Part shown: one piece after another, positions 1-4,597 of the stretch
Numbering within the stretch: position 1 is the stretch's first letter
Layout of the letters: the number at the start of each line of letters is the position of its first letter
DNA from: Ectopseudomonas composti
GTDB taxonomy: Bacteria > Pseudomonadota > Gammaproteobacteria > Pseudomonadales > Pseudomonadaceae
Direction of reading: 5' to 3'
DNA: 5,283 bases
NCBI GenBank assembly: GCA_946886245.1
Contig: CAMPIF010000342.1
Location: 1-5,283, forward strand
Position numbers and translations under genes: made by a program
Notes under the pieces: model-generated
Told to the model about the DNA's origin: nothing
What the model saw: only the letters and a program-made list of their open reading frames with translations
Database searches by the model: none

Positions 1-55
1 GCAGCATCATCTGCGGGCAACAGGCGTCATGTCGTGGCAAGCGCGCGCCGACTCT
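1..55. other. Short region downstream of the aminotransferase gene, no feature seen
   Basis: These 55 bases follow the stop codon of the leftward operon's last visible gene. I see no stem-loop followed by a T-run that would act as a terminator, and no convincing coding start. The only complete small frame (an ATG giving about seven codons) is too short to support. The operon could therefore continue beyond the left edge. Confidence 0.4.
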
Positions 56-1243
56 TCAGTCAGCCGACTGGACTTCCAGGATTGCAACGAAGTCGGCAAT
101 ACGCTGGCTGGCCTCGAGGAGCCTGTCGTCAGCGACGGTAAAGGAGATCCGTACAAACCCCTCGCCACTGGCGCCAAACGCCTGAGCATCCAGCACTGAG
201 ACGCCGGTGGCCTGGAACAGTCGCCAGGCGAAATCCATGCTCGAAAGCCCGGTGCGACGCACATCCACCAGCATGAACATCCCCGCCTCGGGTTCGCGGC
301 AGTCCAGCAGACTGACTTTTTTTAAGCACCCCAGCACCAGATCACGCCGACGCCGATAGACCTCGCGAGCACTGCCGAGCACTTCCTCATCCAGCTCCAG
401 CGCCTTGAGAGCGGCCTGCTGAATGAACCCGGGCAAGCCGTAAAGCATGCACAACAGCAAGTTGTCCAAATGCCTGACCAGAGGCGCCGGGGCGACTACC
501 CAGCCCACACGCCAACCGGTCATCGCGTGACTTTTCGACAGGCTGTTGAGGATCACCGTGCGCTCGGCCATGCCAGGTAACGAGGCGATGCTCAGGTGCT
601 CACGGTCATAGGTCAGTTGCCCATAGACCTCATCGGAGATCACCCACAGATCGTGCTTGCGGGCCACTGCGGCAACAGCCTCCAGCTCTTCGCGGCTGTA
701 AACGTTGCCGGTGGGATTGCATGGTGTGGCCAGGGCGATACCACGGGTCTTGTCGCTGAGCGCCGCCTCCAGAGCCGCTGCGGTCAGGCGAAAACCGTCG
801 GCCGCTGGCTGCTGAACACAGGCAATACTGGCGCCCGAGGCGTGGATGCAGGCTTCGTAAGTCAGGTACATCGGCTCGGGCACCAAGACTTCATCACCGC
901 TGCTGAACAGGCACAGCGAGGTGGCGAACAAACCGTTCTGCGCTCCCGCCACCACGGCGACGTTCTCGGCACCGACGTCGATCCCGAGCAGACGCTCTTG
1001 CTTGGCGGCGATTGCATCGCGCAACGCCGGACGACCGAGGACGTGGGTGTAATGGGTATCGCCTTGCTCGAGCGCGGCGCTGGCGGCTGCGCAGATGCGC
1101 GCGTCAGTGGCGAAATCCGGATCCCCCACACTGAGGACGATCACGTCCTCGCCACGAGCACGGGCATCGATGGCTGCATAATGAATATCCCAGGCGCTGA
1201 CGGATTCACCGCTGATGCGCTGAACGAAGGGCGAGTAACGCAT
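56..1243 (-). CDS. AruH-like PLP-dependent aminotransferase (class I/II, arginine:pyruvate transaminase family)
   Basis: A 395-residue fold-type I PLP enzyme, full length for the family, predicted to be cytoplasmic and to move an alpha-amino group from an imported amino acid to a keto acid. Visible motifs: Y65 in GDTHY, the cofactor-phosphate loop around G100-A101-Q102, NPTGN at 176-180, D204 and Y207 in SDEVY, the Schiff-base lysine K237 in NSLSKSHAMTGWRVGW, R245, and the carboxylate-binding R365 in FVRIS. The opening MRYSPFVQRI, the K237 block and LCMLYG (264-269) closely resemble Pseudomonas AruH as I recall it, so arginine or a guanidino analogue is a reasonable donor, but this is inference. 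The start at 1243 is chosen because GAGGAG lies 6 nt upstream; an in-frame extension to 1342 would run back into the permease gene. It is last in the operon, 43 bp after the HisM-like gene. A lyase or racemase acting on a related amino acid is an alternative. Confidence 0.93.
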   Translation of the reverse strand: MRYSPFVQRISGESVSAWDIHYAAIDARARGEDVIVLSVGDPDFATDARICAAASAALEQGDTHYTHVLGRPALRDAIAAKQERLLGIDVGAENVAVVAGAQNGLFATSLCLFSSGDEVLVPEPMYLTYEACIHASGASIACVQQPAADGFRLTAAALEAALSDKTRGIALATPCNPTGNVYSREELEAVAAVARKHDLWVISDEVYGQLTYDREHLSIASLPGMAERTVILNSLSKSHAMTGWRVGWVVAPAPLVRHLDNLLLCMLYGLPGFIQQAALKALELDEEVLGSAREVYRRRRDLVLGCLKKVSLLDCREPEAGMFMLVDVRRTGLSSMDFAWRLFQATGVSVLDAQAFGASGEGFVRISFTVADDRLLEASQRIADFVAILEVQSAD

Positions 1244-1249
1244 GCTGTT

Positions 1250-1255
1250 CTCCTC
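1250..1255 (-). promoter_or_regulatory. Ribosome binding site of the aminotransferase gene
   Basis: On the minus strand the sequence reads GAGGAG, then 6 nt, then ATG at 1243. This strong site decides the start codon over the longer in-frame extension. It abuts an 8-bp palindrome, CTCGCGAG (1253-1260). Confidence 0.8.
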
Positions 1256-1261
1256 GCGAGC

Positions 1262-1278
1262 ATCACTGCCCGCGTGAT
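1262..1278. repeat. Inverted repeat ATCAC-N7-GTGAT between permease and aminotransferase genes
   Basis: Perfect 5-bp arms (1262-1266 and 1274-1278) with a 7-nt spacer, in the 43-bp gap between the HisM-like stop and the aminotransferase ribosome binding site. In the transcript it could form a small stem-loop just upstream of that site. No T-run follows, so it is not a terminator. Arms this short may be chance. Confidence 0.35.
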
Positions 1279-1286
1279 CGATAAAT

Positions 1287-1976
1287 TCAGACCTGGCGTT
1301 GGGAAACACGCCCCAGGCGTGCACACAGATGTTCGATGACAAAAGCCAGGACGATATAGATCAGCGCCACCGCCAGCAGCGGCTCATAGACCTTCAGCGT
1401 CTGCGCACGCACCAGATTGGCAGCGCCCAGCAAGTCGGTGACTGCCACGGTGGACGCCAATGCAGTGGCCTTGAGCAGCAGCACGCATTCCCCCACCAGG
1501 GTCGGGCGCACCAGTTCCAGCGCTCTGGGTAGCCAGACCCTCTGCAGGGTCAGCCGGTAACCCATGCCATAAGCCCAGGCCGCTTCCAGTTCGCCCCGGG
1601 GCACCGCTCGCAGGCCGCCACGCAGCACTTCGCCAACATAGGCGCCGACACTCAGGGTCAGGGCCAATGCCACATACCAGAAGCCGTCGCGCAGGTAGGG
1701 CCAGAGAACGCTGCCGCGAATTGGCGGATAACCGGCGAACAGACTGCCAACCCCGTAGTAGAGGATGTAGATCTGCACCAGCAACGGCGTACCGCGAAAT
1801 ACGCTGATGAAGAACTGCATGGGCGCACTTATCAGTGGATTGCGCGACACCCGGCCCAGGCTCACCATCACCGCCAGGACAAAACCGCAAACGCCACTCA
1901 AGACCAGCAGCTTGAGGGTGATACCCAGGCCGCGCAGCAATTCTCCGGAAAAACCGTTGAGCCAGGAAAAGTCCAT
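1287..1976 (-). CDS. Amino acid ABC transporter permease, HisM type
   Basis: A 229-residue inner-membrane permease of the His/Glu/Gln/Arg/opine uptake family, typical length. It should pair with the HisQ-like protein encoded just upstream to form the channel. Visible features: an N-terminal hydrophobic helix (about 20-40), FRGTPLLVQ at 60-68 (a HisM/GlnP signature), a central helix around 100-115, and the ATPase-contacting EAA loop E131-A-A-W-A-Y-G137 ending near P150. The stretch ATALASTVAVTDLLG (170-184) resembles the HisM segment as recalled, which is why I assign it as HisM rather than HisQ. A final helix spans about 198-216. The start at 1976 has a perfect AGGAGG 5 nt upstream. The preceding gene's TAG stop overlaps that ribosome binding site, which suggests coupled translation. 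Confidence 0.93.
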   Translation of the reverse strand: MDFSWLNGFSGELLRGLGITLKLLVLSGVCGFVLAVMVSLGRVSRNPLISAPMQFFISVFRGTPLLVQIYILYYGVGSLFAGYPPIRGSVLWPYLRDGFWYVALALTLSVGAYVGEVLRGGLRAVPRGELEAAWAYGMGYRLTLQRVWLPRALELVRPTLVGECVLLLKATALASTVAVTDLLGAANLVRAQTLKVYEPLLAVALIYIVLAFVIEHLCARLGRVSQRQV

Positions 1977-1981
1977 ACGCG

Positions 1982-1987
1982 CCTCCT
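1982..1987 (-). promoter_or_regulatory. Ribosome binding site of the HisM-like permease overlapping the previous stop codon
   Basis: The minus strand reads TAGGAGG, in which TAG (1988-1986) is the stop of the HisQ-like gene and AGGAGG (1987-1982) is a perfect Shine-Dalgarno sequence 5 nt before the ATG at 1976. Ribosomes finishing the first permease would sit over the second gene's start, consistent with 1:1 synthesis of the heterodimer. Confidence 0.85.
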
Positions 1988-2699
1988 AATGTTGCGGCAA
2001 CCACCGATTGATGCGTCGCTCGAGCACACGCAACAGGCTCCCGGACACCAGGGTGATGACGAAGTAGAAGGCTGCGACCGCCAGGTAGAACACCAGATAG
2101 TGCTTGGTAGAACCGGCAGCCTGCTTGCCAACCGAAAGCAGCTCGCTGTAGCCGACGATGCTGATCAGCGCACTGTCCTTGACCAATACCAGCCACAAGT
2201 TCGACAGACCGGCCATGGCGTAAGGCAGCATGCCCGGCAGCAGAATGCGGCGCACCAGCAGCCAGCGCTCGATCCCGTAGGCTCGTGCAGCCTCGATCTG
2301 GCCGTAGGGAATGGCCTGAACCGCTCCCCGGATGATCTCTGCCGAATAGGCGCCCTGGACAATACCCAGCACCAGCACCGCTGCGATGAAACCATTGACC
2401 GTGACGCTCGAGTGCCCCATCGCGGCCATGGCCATGTTCAGCAGGTCAGTGCCTGCGTAGTACAGCAACAGGATCAGCAGCAGCTCCGGTATCGCGCGGT
2501 ACAAGGTGGTGTAGACATTGGCCAGTTTCACCAGCCAGCGCGGCCCTTTGAGCTTGATCATCGCCACCGAAAAACCGATACACAGGCCAAGAACGAAGGC
2601 GCCAGCGGAAATCTGCAGGGAGGTCAGCGCGCCGTTGGCCAAAGCACCAAGCCAGCCGTCAGCAACGAACAACTGGGACAGTTCGGACAGAGTAATCAT
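1986..2699 (-). CDS. Amino acid ABC transporter permease, HisQ type
   Basis: A 237-residue polytopic inner-membrane protein and the partner of the HisM-like permease. It shows about five hydrophobic segments (roughly 24-47, 63-84, 103-124, 163-188 and 201-222). TTLYRAIPELLLILLLYY (64-81) corresponds to the HisQ TTLIRGVPDLVLMLL segment as recalled. The EAA loop is E136-A-A-R-A-Y-G142 with the trailing P155, and the C-terminus LERRINRWLP (226-235) also matches HisQ. The start is the ATG at 2699 (MITLSELSQLF); its upstream site (GGAT, 6 nt away) is weak. The frame stays open for 85 more codons, but that extension lies across the binding-protein gene, is arginine/proline-rich and looks non-coding. 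The gap to the binding-protein gene is 55 bp and contains a stem-loop. Confidence 0.92.
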   Translation of the reverse strand: MITLSELSQLFVADGWLGALANGALTSLQISAGAFVLGLCIGFSVAMIKLKGPRWLVKLANVYTTLYRAIPELLLILLLYYAGTDLLNMAMAAMGHSSVTVNGFIAAVLVLGIVQGAYSAEIIRGAVQAIPYGQIEAARAYGIERWLLVRRILLPGMLPYAMAGLSNLWLVLVKDSALISIVGYSELLSVGKQAAGSTKHYLVFYLAVAAFYFVITLVSGSLLRVLERRINRWLPQH

Positions 2700-2718
2700 G
2701 ACGTATCCAGTCAACGCC

Positions 2719-2750
2719 AGCGCCCCACCGCAGCGGGCCGACCGGGCGCT
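2719..2750 (-). repeat. Stem-loop between the binding-protein and permease genes
   Basis: Perfect 7-bp GC-rich arms, AGCGCCC (2719-2725) and GGGCGCT (2744-2750), enclose an 18-nt loop. In the transcript the hairpin begins 4 nt after the binding-protein stop codon. No T-run follows, so it is unlikely to be a terminator. A hairpin here could protect the 3' end of the upstream message and raise binding protein above permease levels, as is known for intergenic repeats in periplasmic binding-protein operons. That role is inference. Confidence 0.45.
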
Positions 2751-2754
2751 CCAG

Positions 2755-3528
2755 CTAGTGGGCGGAAATATCGATGCTGAAGTAGCGACTGCGGATCCTG
2801 TCATAGGTACCGTCAGTCTTGAGCGAAGCCAGGGCGGTGTTGATTCGCTGCTGCAGGGCACTCTCGCCCTTGCGCATGGCCACGCCAATGCCGGACCCGA
2901 ACAAGGGATCGCTGGGCGCCAGGCCCTTGTCCGCCAGGCCGGCACCGGCTGCACTCTTGAGGATCGGTTCGACAGTCAGGGCATCTGCCAGCATCACGTC
3001 GATCCGCCCGCTTTGCAGGTCGGCAATCATGTCGTCCTGGGTGCTGTAGTAGCGCAAGGTCGATGTCTTGCCATAGTAGGTCTTGGCGAACGTGGCGTTG
3101 GAGGTCGAACCCTGCACGCCTATCAACTTGCCTTCGAGACCTTCGGGCGTGGTCAATAACTCCCGACTGCGGTCGGCGACCCACATGGCCGGGGTCTGAT
3201 AGTAGGGCTCGGAGAAATCGATGACCTTCTGTCGCTCTTCGGTGATGCTCAGGGAGTTGAGGATGGCGTCGATCTGGTTCGATTGCAGAGCCGGGATCAA
3301 ACCGTCCCACGCCACCTCCTTGAGTGGGCACTGAGCCTGCATGCGTTCGCACAGAGCCTCGATCAGCTCGGGTTCAAAGCCACTCCAGTCACCGTTACCG
3401 CTTTTCATCGAGAACGGCGGGTAGGGTTCCAGCGCGATACCGAAGACTATCTGATCAGCGGCTACGACCTGACTGGTCAGCGAACCGAGCAGAGCGCCAA
3501 CGAGAAGACTCCTGAGCATGTTTTTCAT
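2755..3528 (-). CDS. Periplasmic amino-acid-binding protein, HisJ/ArgT/NocT family
   Basis: A 257-residue type II (cluster F) solute-binding protein that delivers ligand to the HisQ/HisM/HisP-like transporter. Residues 1-23 form a Sec signal peptide (MKNMLR, then a hydrophobic stretch ending QVVA) with probable cleavage after A23 or A24. Family landmarks: Y36 in PYPPF, C60 and C67 spaced as in the HisJ disulfide, WDGLIPALQ (74-82), NSLSITEER (91-99) whose R99 should hold the ligand carboxylate, VQGST (138-142), and D182, equivalent to the HisJ residue that binds the alpha-amino group. The acidic side-chain site differs: HisJ has Asp three residues before the Tyr, whereas here L33 is at that place, E34 follows, and the loop is one residue longer. 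The start at 3528 has AAGGG 7 nt upstream; M4 is a less likely alternative. A cationic amino acid or opine is the likely ligand, with identity uncertain. Confidence 0.93.
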   Translation of the reverse strand: MKNMLRSLLVGALLGSLTSQVVAADQIVFGIALEPYPPFSMKSGNGDWSGFEPELIEALCERMQAQCPLKEVAWDGLIPALQSNQIDAILNSLSITEERQKVIDFSEPYYQTPAMWVADRSRELLTTPEGLEGKLIGVQGSTSNATFAKTYYGKTSTLRYYSTQDDMIADLQSGRIDVMLADALTVEPILKSAAGAGLADKGLAPSDPLFGSGIGVAMRKGESALQQRINTALASLKTDGTYDRIRSRYFSIDISAH

Positions 3529-3578
3529 GGCTTTACCCTTCTATAAATGTTGTTGTTTTCAAGGATTGAAGCGCAACG

Positions 3579-4373
3579 TCAGGTACGATTTTCCTGAGTC
3601 ATGACGAACTGCCGACAGCGCTCGCTGACGGGATTGAGAAACAGCTGCTGTGGCGGCCCCTCCTCTTCCACCAGCCCCTGGTGGAGGAACATCACCTTGC
3701 TCGACACATCGCGGGCGAAGGCCATTTCGTGGGTCACCAGAATCATCGTGCGCCCCTCCTCGGCAATGCCTTGGATCACCTTGAGCACATCGCCCACCAA
3801 CTCCGGATCCAGTGCAGACGTGGGTTCGTCCATCAGCAACACCTGAGGCCGCATGGCCAGCGCGCGTGCAATGGCCACCCGTTGCTGCTGACCGCCAGAG
3901 AGAAAAGAGGGAAAGGTGTCGCGCTTGCTGGCCAGGCCAACTTTTTCCAGCAGGAACTGCGCATGAGCAATGGCGTCCTTGCGATCCTCGCCGAGGACAT
4001 GCACCGGCGCTTCCATGACGTTCTCCAGCACAGTGCGATGAGGCCACAGGTTGAAGCTCTGGAACACCATGCTCAGCTGTGTACGCAGGCGCGTTACCTG
4101 AGCCGGGTCGGCGACTTGAGGGTTGCCGGCGCGGTCCGTCCTGATACGCACTTCTTCGCCATTGATACGCAAGCTGCCGCTGTTGGGGACCTCCAGCAGG
4201 TTGATACAGCGCAGTAGCGTGCTTTTACCCGAACCGCTGGAGCCGATCAGCGACACCACCTCGCCCTCATTGGCACGCAGGGAGATGCCCTTGAGTACAG
4301 CGTGATCGCCGTAGCTCTTGTGCAGATCATCGATCGCCACCACGGGATTGATGGAGTTGGGCTGCGATTGCAA
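3579..4373 (-). CDS. Amino acid ABC transporter ATP-binding protein, HisP type
   Basis: A 264-residue cytoplasmic ATPase that powers the importer. All catalytic motifs are intact: Walker A GSSGSGKST (44-52), Q-loop Q105 in MVFQSFNLW, signature LSGGQ (158-162), Walker B VLLMDEP (178-184) with E183 catalytic, D-loop SALD (186-189) and switch H215 in VTHEM. The segments LENVMEAP, LDPELVGDVL and VEEEG also read like HisP as recalled, supporting the polar amino acid class. It is first in the operon, 50 bp before the binding-protein gene. The start is a TTG at 4373, preceded by GAGGG at 7 nt; an in-frame TAA at 4389-4391 rules out any ATG further upstream. A GTG at codon 11 is the only near alternative but would trim the N-terminus close to the core fold. 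The TTG start sits in a palindrome with its ribosome binding site. Confidence 0.95.
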   Translation of the reverse strand: MQSQPNSINPVVAIDDLHKSYGDHAVLKGISLRANEGEVVSLIGSSGSGKSTLLRCINLLEVPNSGSLRINGEEVRIRTDRAGNPQVADPAQVTRLRTQLSMVFQSFNLWPHRTVLENVMEAPVHVLGEDRKDAIAHAQFLLEKVGLASKRDTFPSFLSGGQQQRVAIARALAMRPQVLLMDEPTSALDPELVGDVLKVIQGIAEEGRTMILVTHEMAFARDVSSKVMFLHQGLVEEEGPPQQLFLNPVSERCRQFVMTQENRT

Positions 4374-4390
4374 GGGTCGACCCTCTTGTT
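4372..4390 (-). promoter_or_regulatory. Ribosome binding site and TTG start of the ATPase gene inside a palindrome
   Basis: AGGGTCGACCCT (4373-4384) is a perfect 12-bp palindrome. In the transcript the GAGGG ribosome binding site (4385-4381) can pair with the CCC that runs into the TTG start codon, leaving TCGA as a tetraloop. With a two-base bulge the pairing extends to CAAG/CTTG. The stem is short and its effect on translation is inference. Confidence 0.5.
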
Positions 4391-4433
4391 ATTGTCTGGT
4401 GGCCGGGCAGCACCTGGCACGGGTTGAGCTGGA

Positions 4434-4461
4434 GAATTAGCCACTGAGGTGGTGGGGTCAA
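4434..4461 (-). promoter_or_regulatory. Candidate activator-dependent promoter for the transporter operon
   Basis: On the minus strand TTGACC (4461-4456, five of six -35 consensus bases) is followed after 16 bp by TAATTC (4439-4434), a poor -10. A good -35 with a weak -10 would suit a promoter needing an activator. Transcription would start near 4427, leaving a leader of about 53 nt before the TTG start. The exact elements are uncertain. Confidence 0.3.
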
Positions 4462-4467
4462 TCGAGC

Positions 4468-4513
4468 TTTTTTGCCTGGATAGGGTATTTTTTTTCAGCA
4501 ATCGGAGAATTTT
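4468..4513. promoter_or_regulatory. Three helically phased T-tracts, probable curved DNA
   Basis: T6 (4468-4473), T8 (4488-4495) and T4 (4510-4513) have centres 21 and 20 bp apart, about two helical turns each. Short A/T-tracts in phase with the helix bend DNA in one direction. The tracts lie between the proposed operon promoter and the dyad at 4521-4539, where a bend would help a LysR tetramer contact both sites. The positions are read directly; the curvature is inferred. Confidence 0.45.
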
Positions 4514-4520
4514 GCAGCCA

Positions 4521-4539
4521 CAGGCAAGGCTATTGCCTG
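4521..4539. promoter_or_regulatory. Perfect dyad CAGGCAA-N5-TTGCCTG, candidate LysR operator
   Basis: The 7-bp arms (4521-4527 and 4533-4539) match exactly around the spacer GGCTA. TTGCCTGG of the right arm recurs exactly at 4472-4479, and related TTGCAG half-sites are at 4512-4517 and 4576-4581. Perfect symmetry and reuse within one divergent promoter region suggest a binding site, most simply for the adjacent LysR protein. The dyad lies roughly 60 bp upstream of the LysR start codon and about 100 bp upstream of the candidate operon start site. Confidence 0.5.
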
Positions 4540-4597
4540 GGTCCTTTCACGACTAAGGTGCTGCTATTCGTTTCCTTGCAGTCGAGGCAGAGTCGGT

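Larger units (their letters stand above)
4374..4597. promoter_or_regulatory. Divergent control region between the transporter operon and the LysR gene
   Basis: These 224 bp separate two genes transcribed away from each other, the usual setting for a LysR-type regulator that represses itself and activates its neighbour. The region is more A/T-rich in its middle (about 4460-4515) than the flanking genes. It contains a 7-bp-arm dyad, repeated TTGC half-sites, phased T-tracts and one candidate leftward promoter. I see no clear -35/-10 pair for the LysR gene itself; TATTCG at 4565-4570 is a possible -10 without a good -35. Its ribosome binding site is a modest GAGG at 4584-4587. Confidence 0.7.

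Noticed and set aside
596..1339. 247-codon plus-strand open frame opposite the aminotransferase gene
   Set aside because: It lies antisense to a clearly conserved enzyme; long antisense frames are expected in GC-rich genes with G/C third positions. Its translation shows no recognisable domain.
1384..2196. 270-codon minus-strand frame overlapping both permeases
   Set aside because: It is out of frame with both permeases, has low-complexity Gly/Ala/Arg composition, and conflicts with the conserved permease reading frames.
1989..2780. 263-codon plus-strand open frame opposite the HisQ-like permease
   Set aside because: The Gln/Arg/His-rich translation has no membrane or domain pattern and is the antisense shadow of a convincing permease gene.
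2700..2954. N-terminal extension of the HisQ-like permease frame by 85 codons
   Set aside because: The extension overlaps the binding-protein coding sequence and is Arg/Pro/Ser-rich, unlike any permease N-terminus. The ATG at 2699 gives the family's usual length.
2518..3159. Plus-strand open frame opposite the binding-protein gene, and the similar one at 3681-4217 opposite the ATPase gene
   Set aside because: Both are antisense to motif-complete genes and have no recognisable domain.
4415..4430. Sigma-54-like element TGGCACG with GC at the -12 position, pointing towards the LysR gene
   Set aside because: The -24 half is good and the spacing fits, but the -12 half reads GAGC instead of TTGC, and it lies about 170 bp before the LysR start. 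Too weak to list as a feature.
4436..4440. ATTAG, the complement of the CTAAT core reported for GcvA sites
   Set aside because: A five-base match is expected by chance in 224 bp, and there is no second copy with suitable spacing.
4488..4495. T8 run as a possible terminator
   Set aside because: No GC-rich stem precedes it on the plus strand, and it lies inside a divergent promoter region where no transcript should end.
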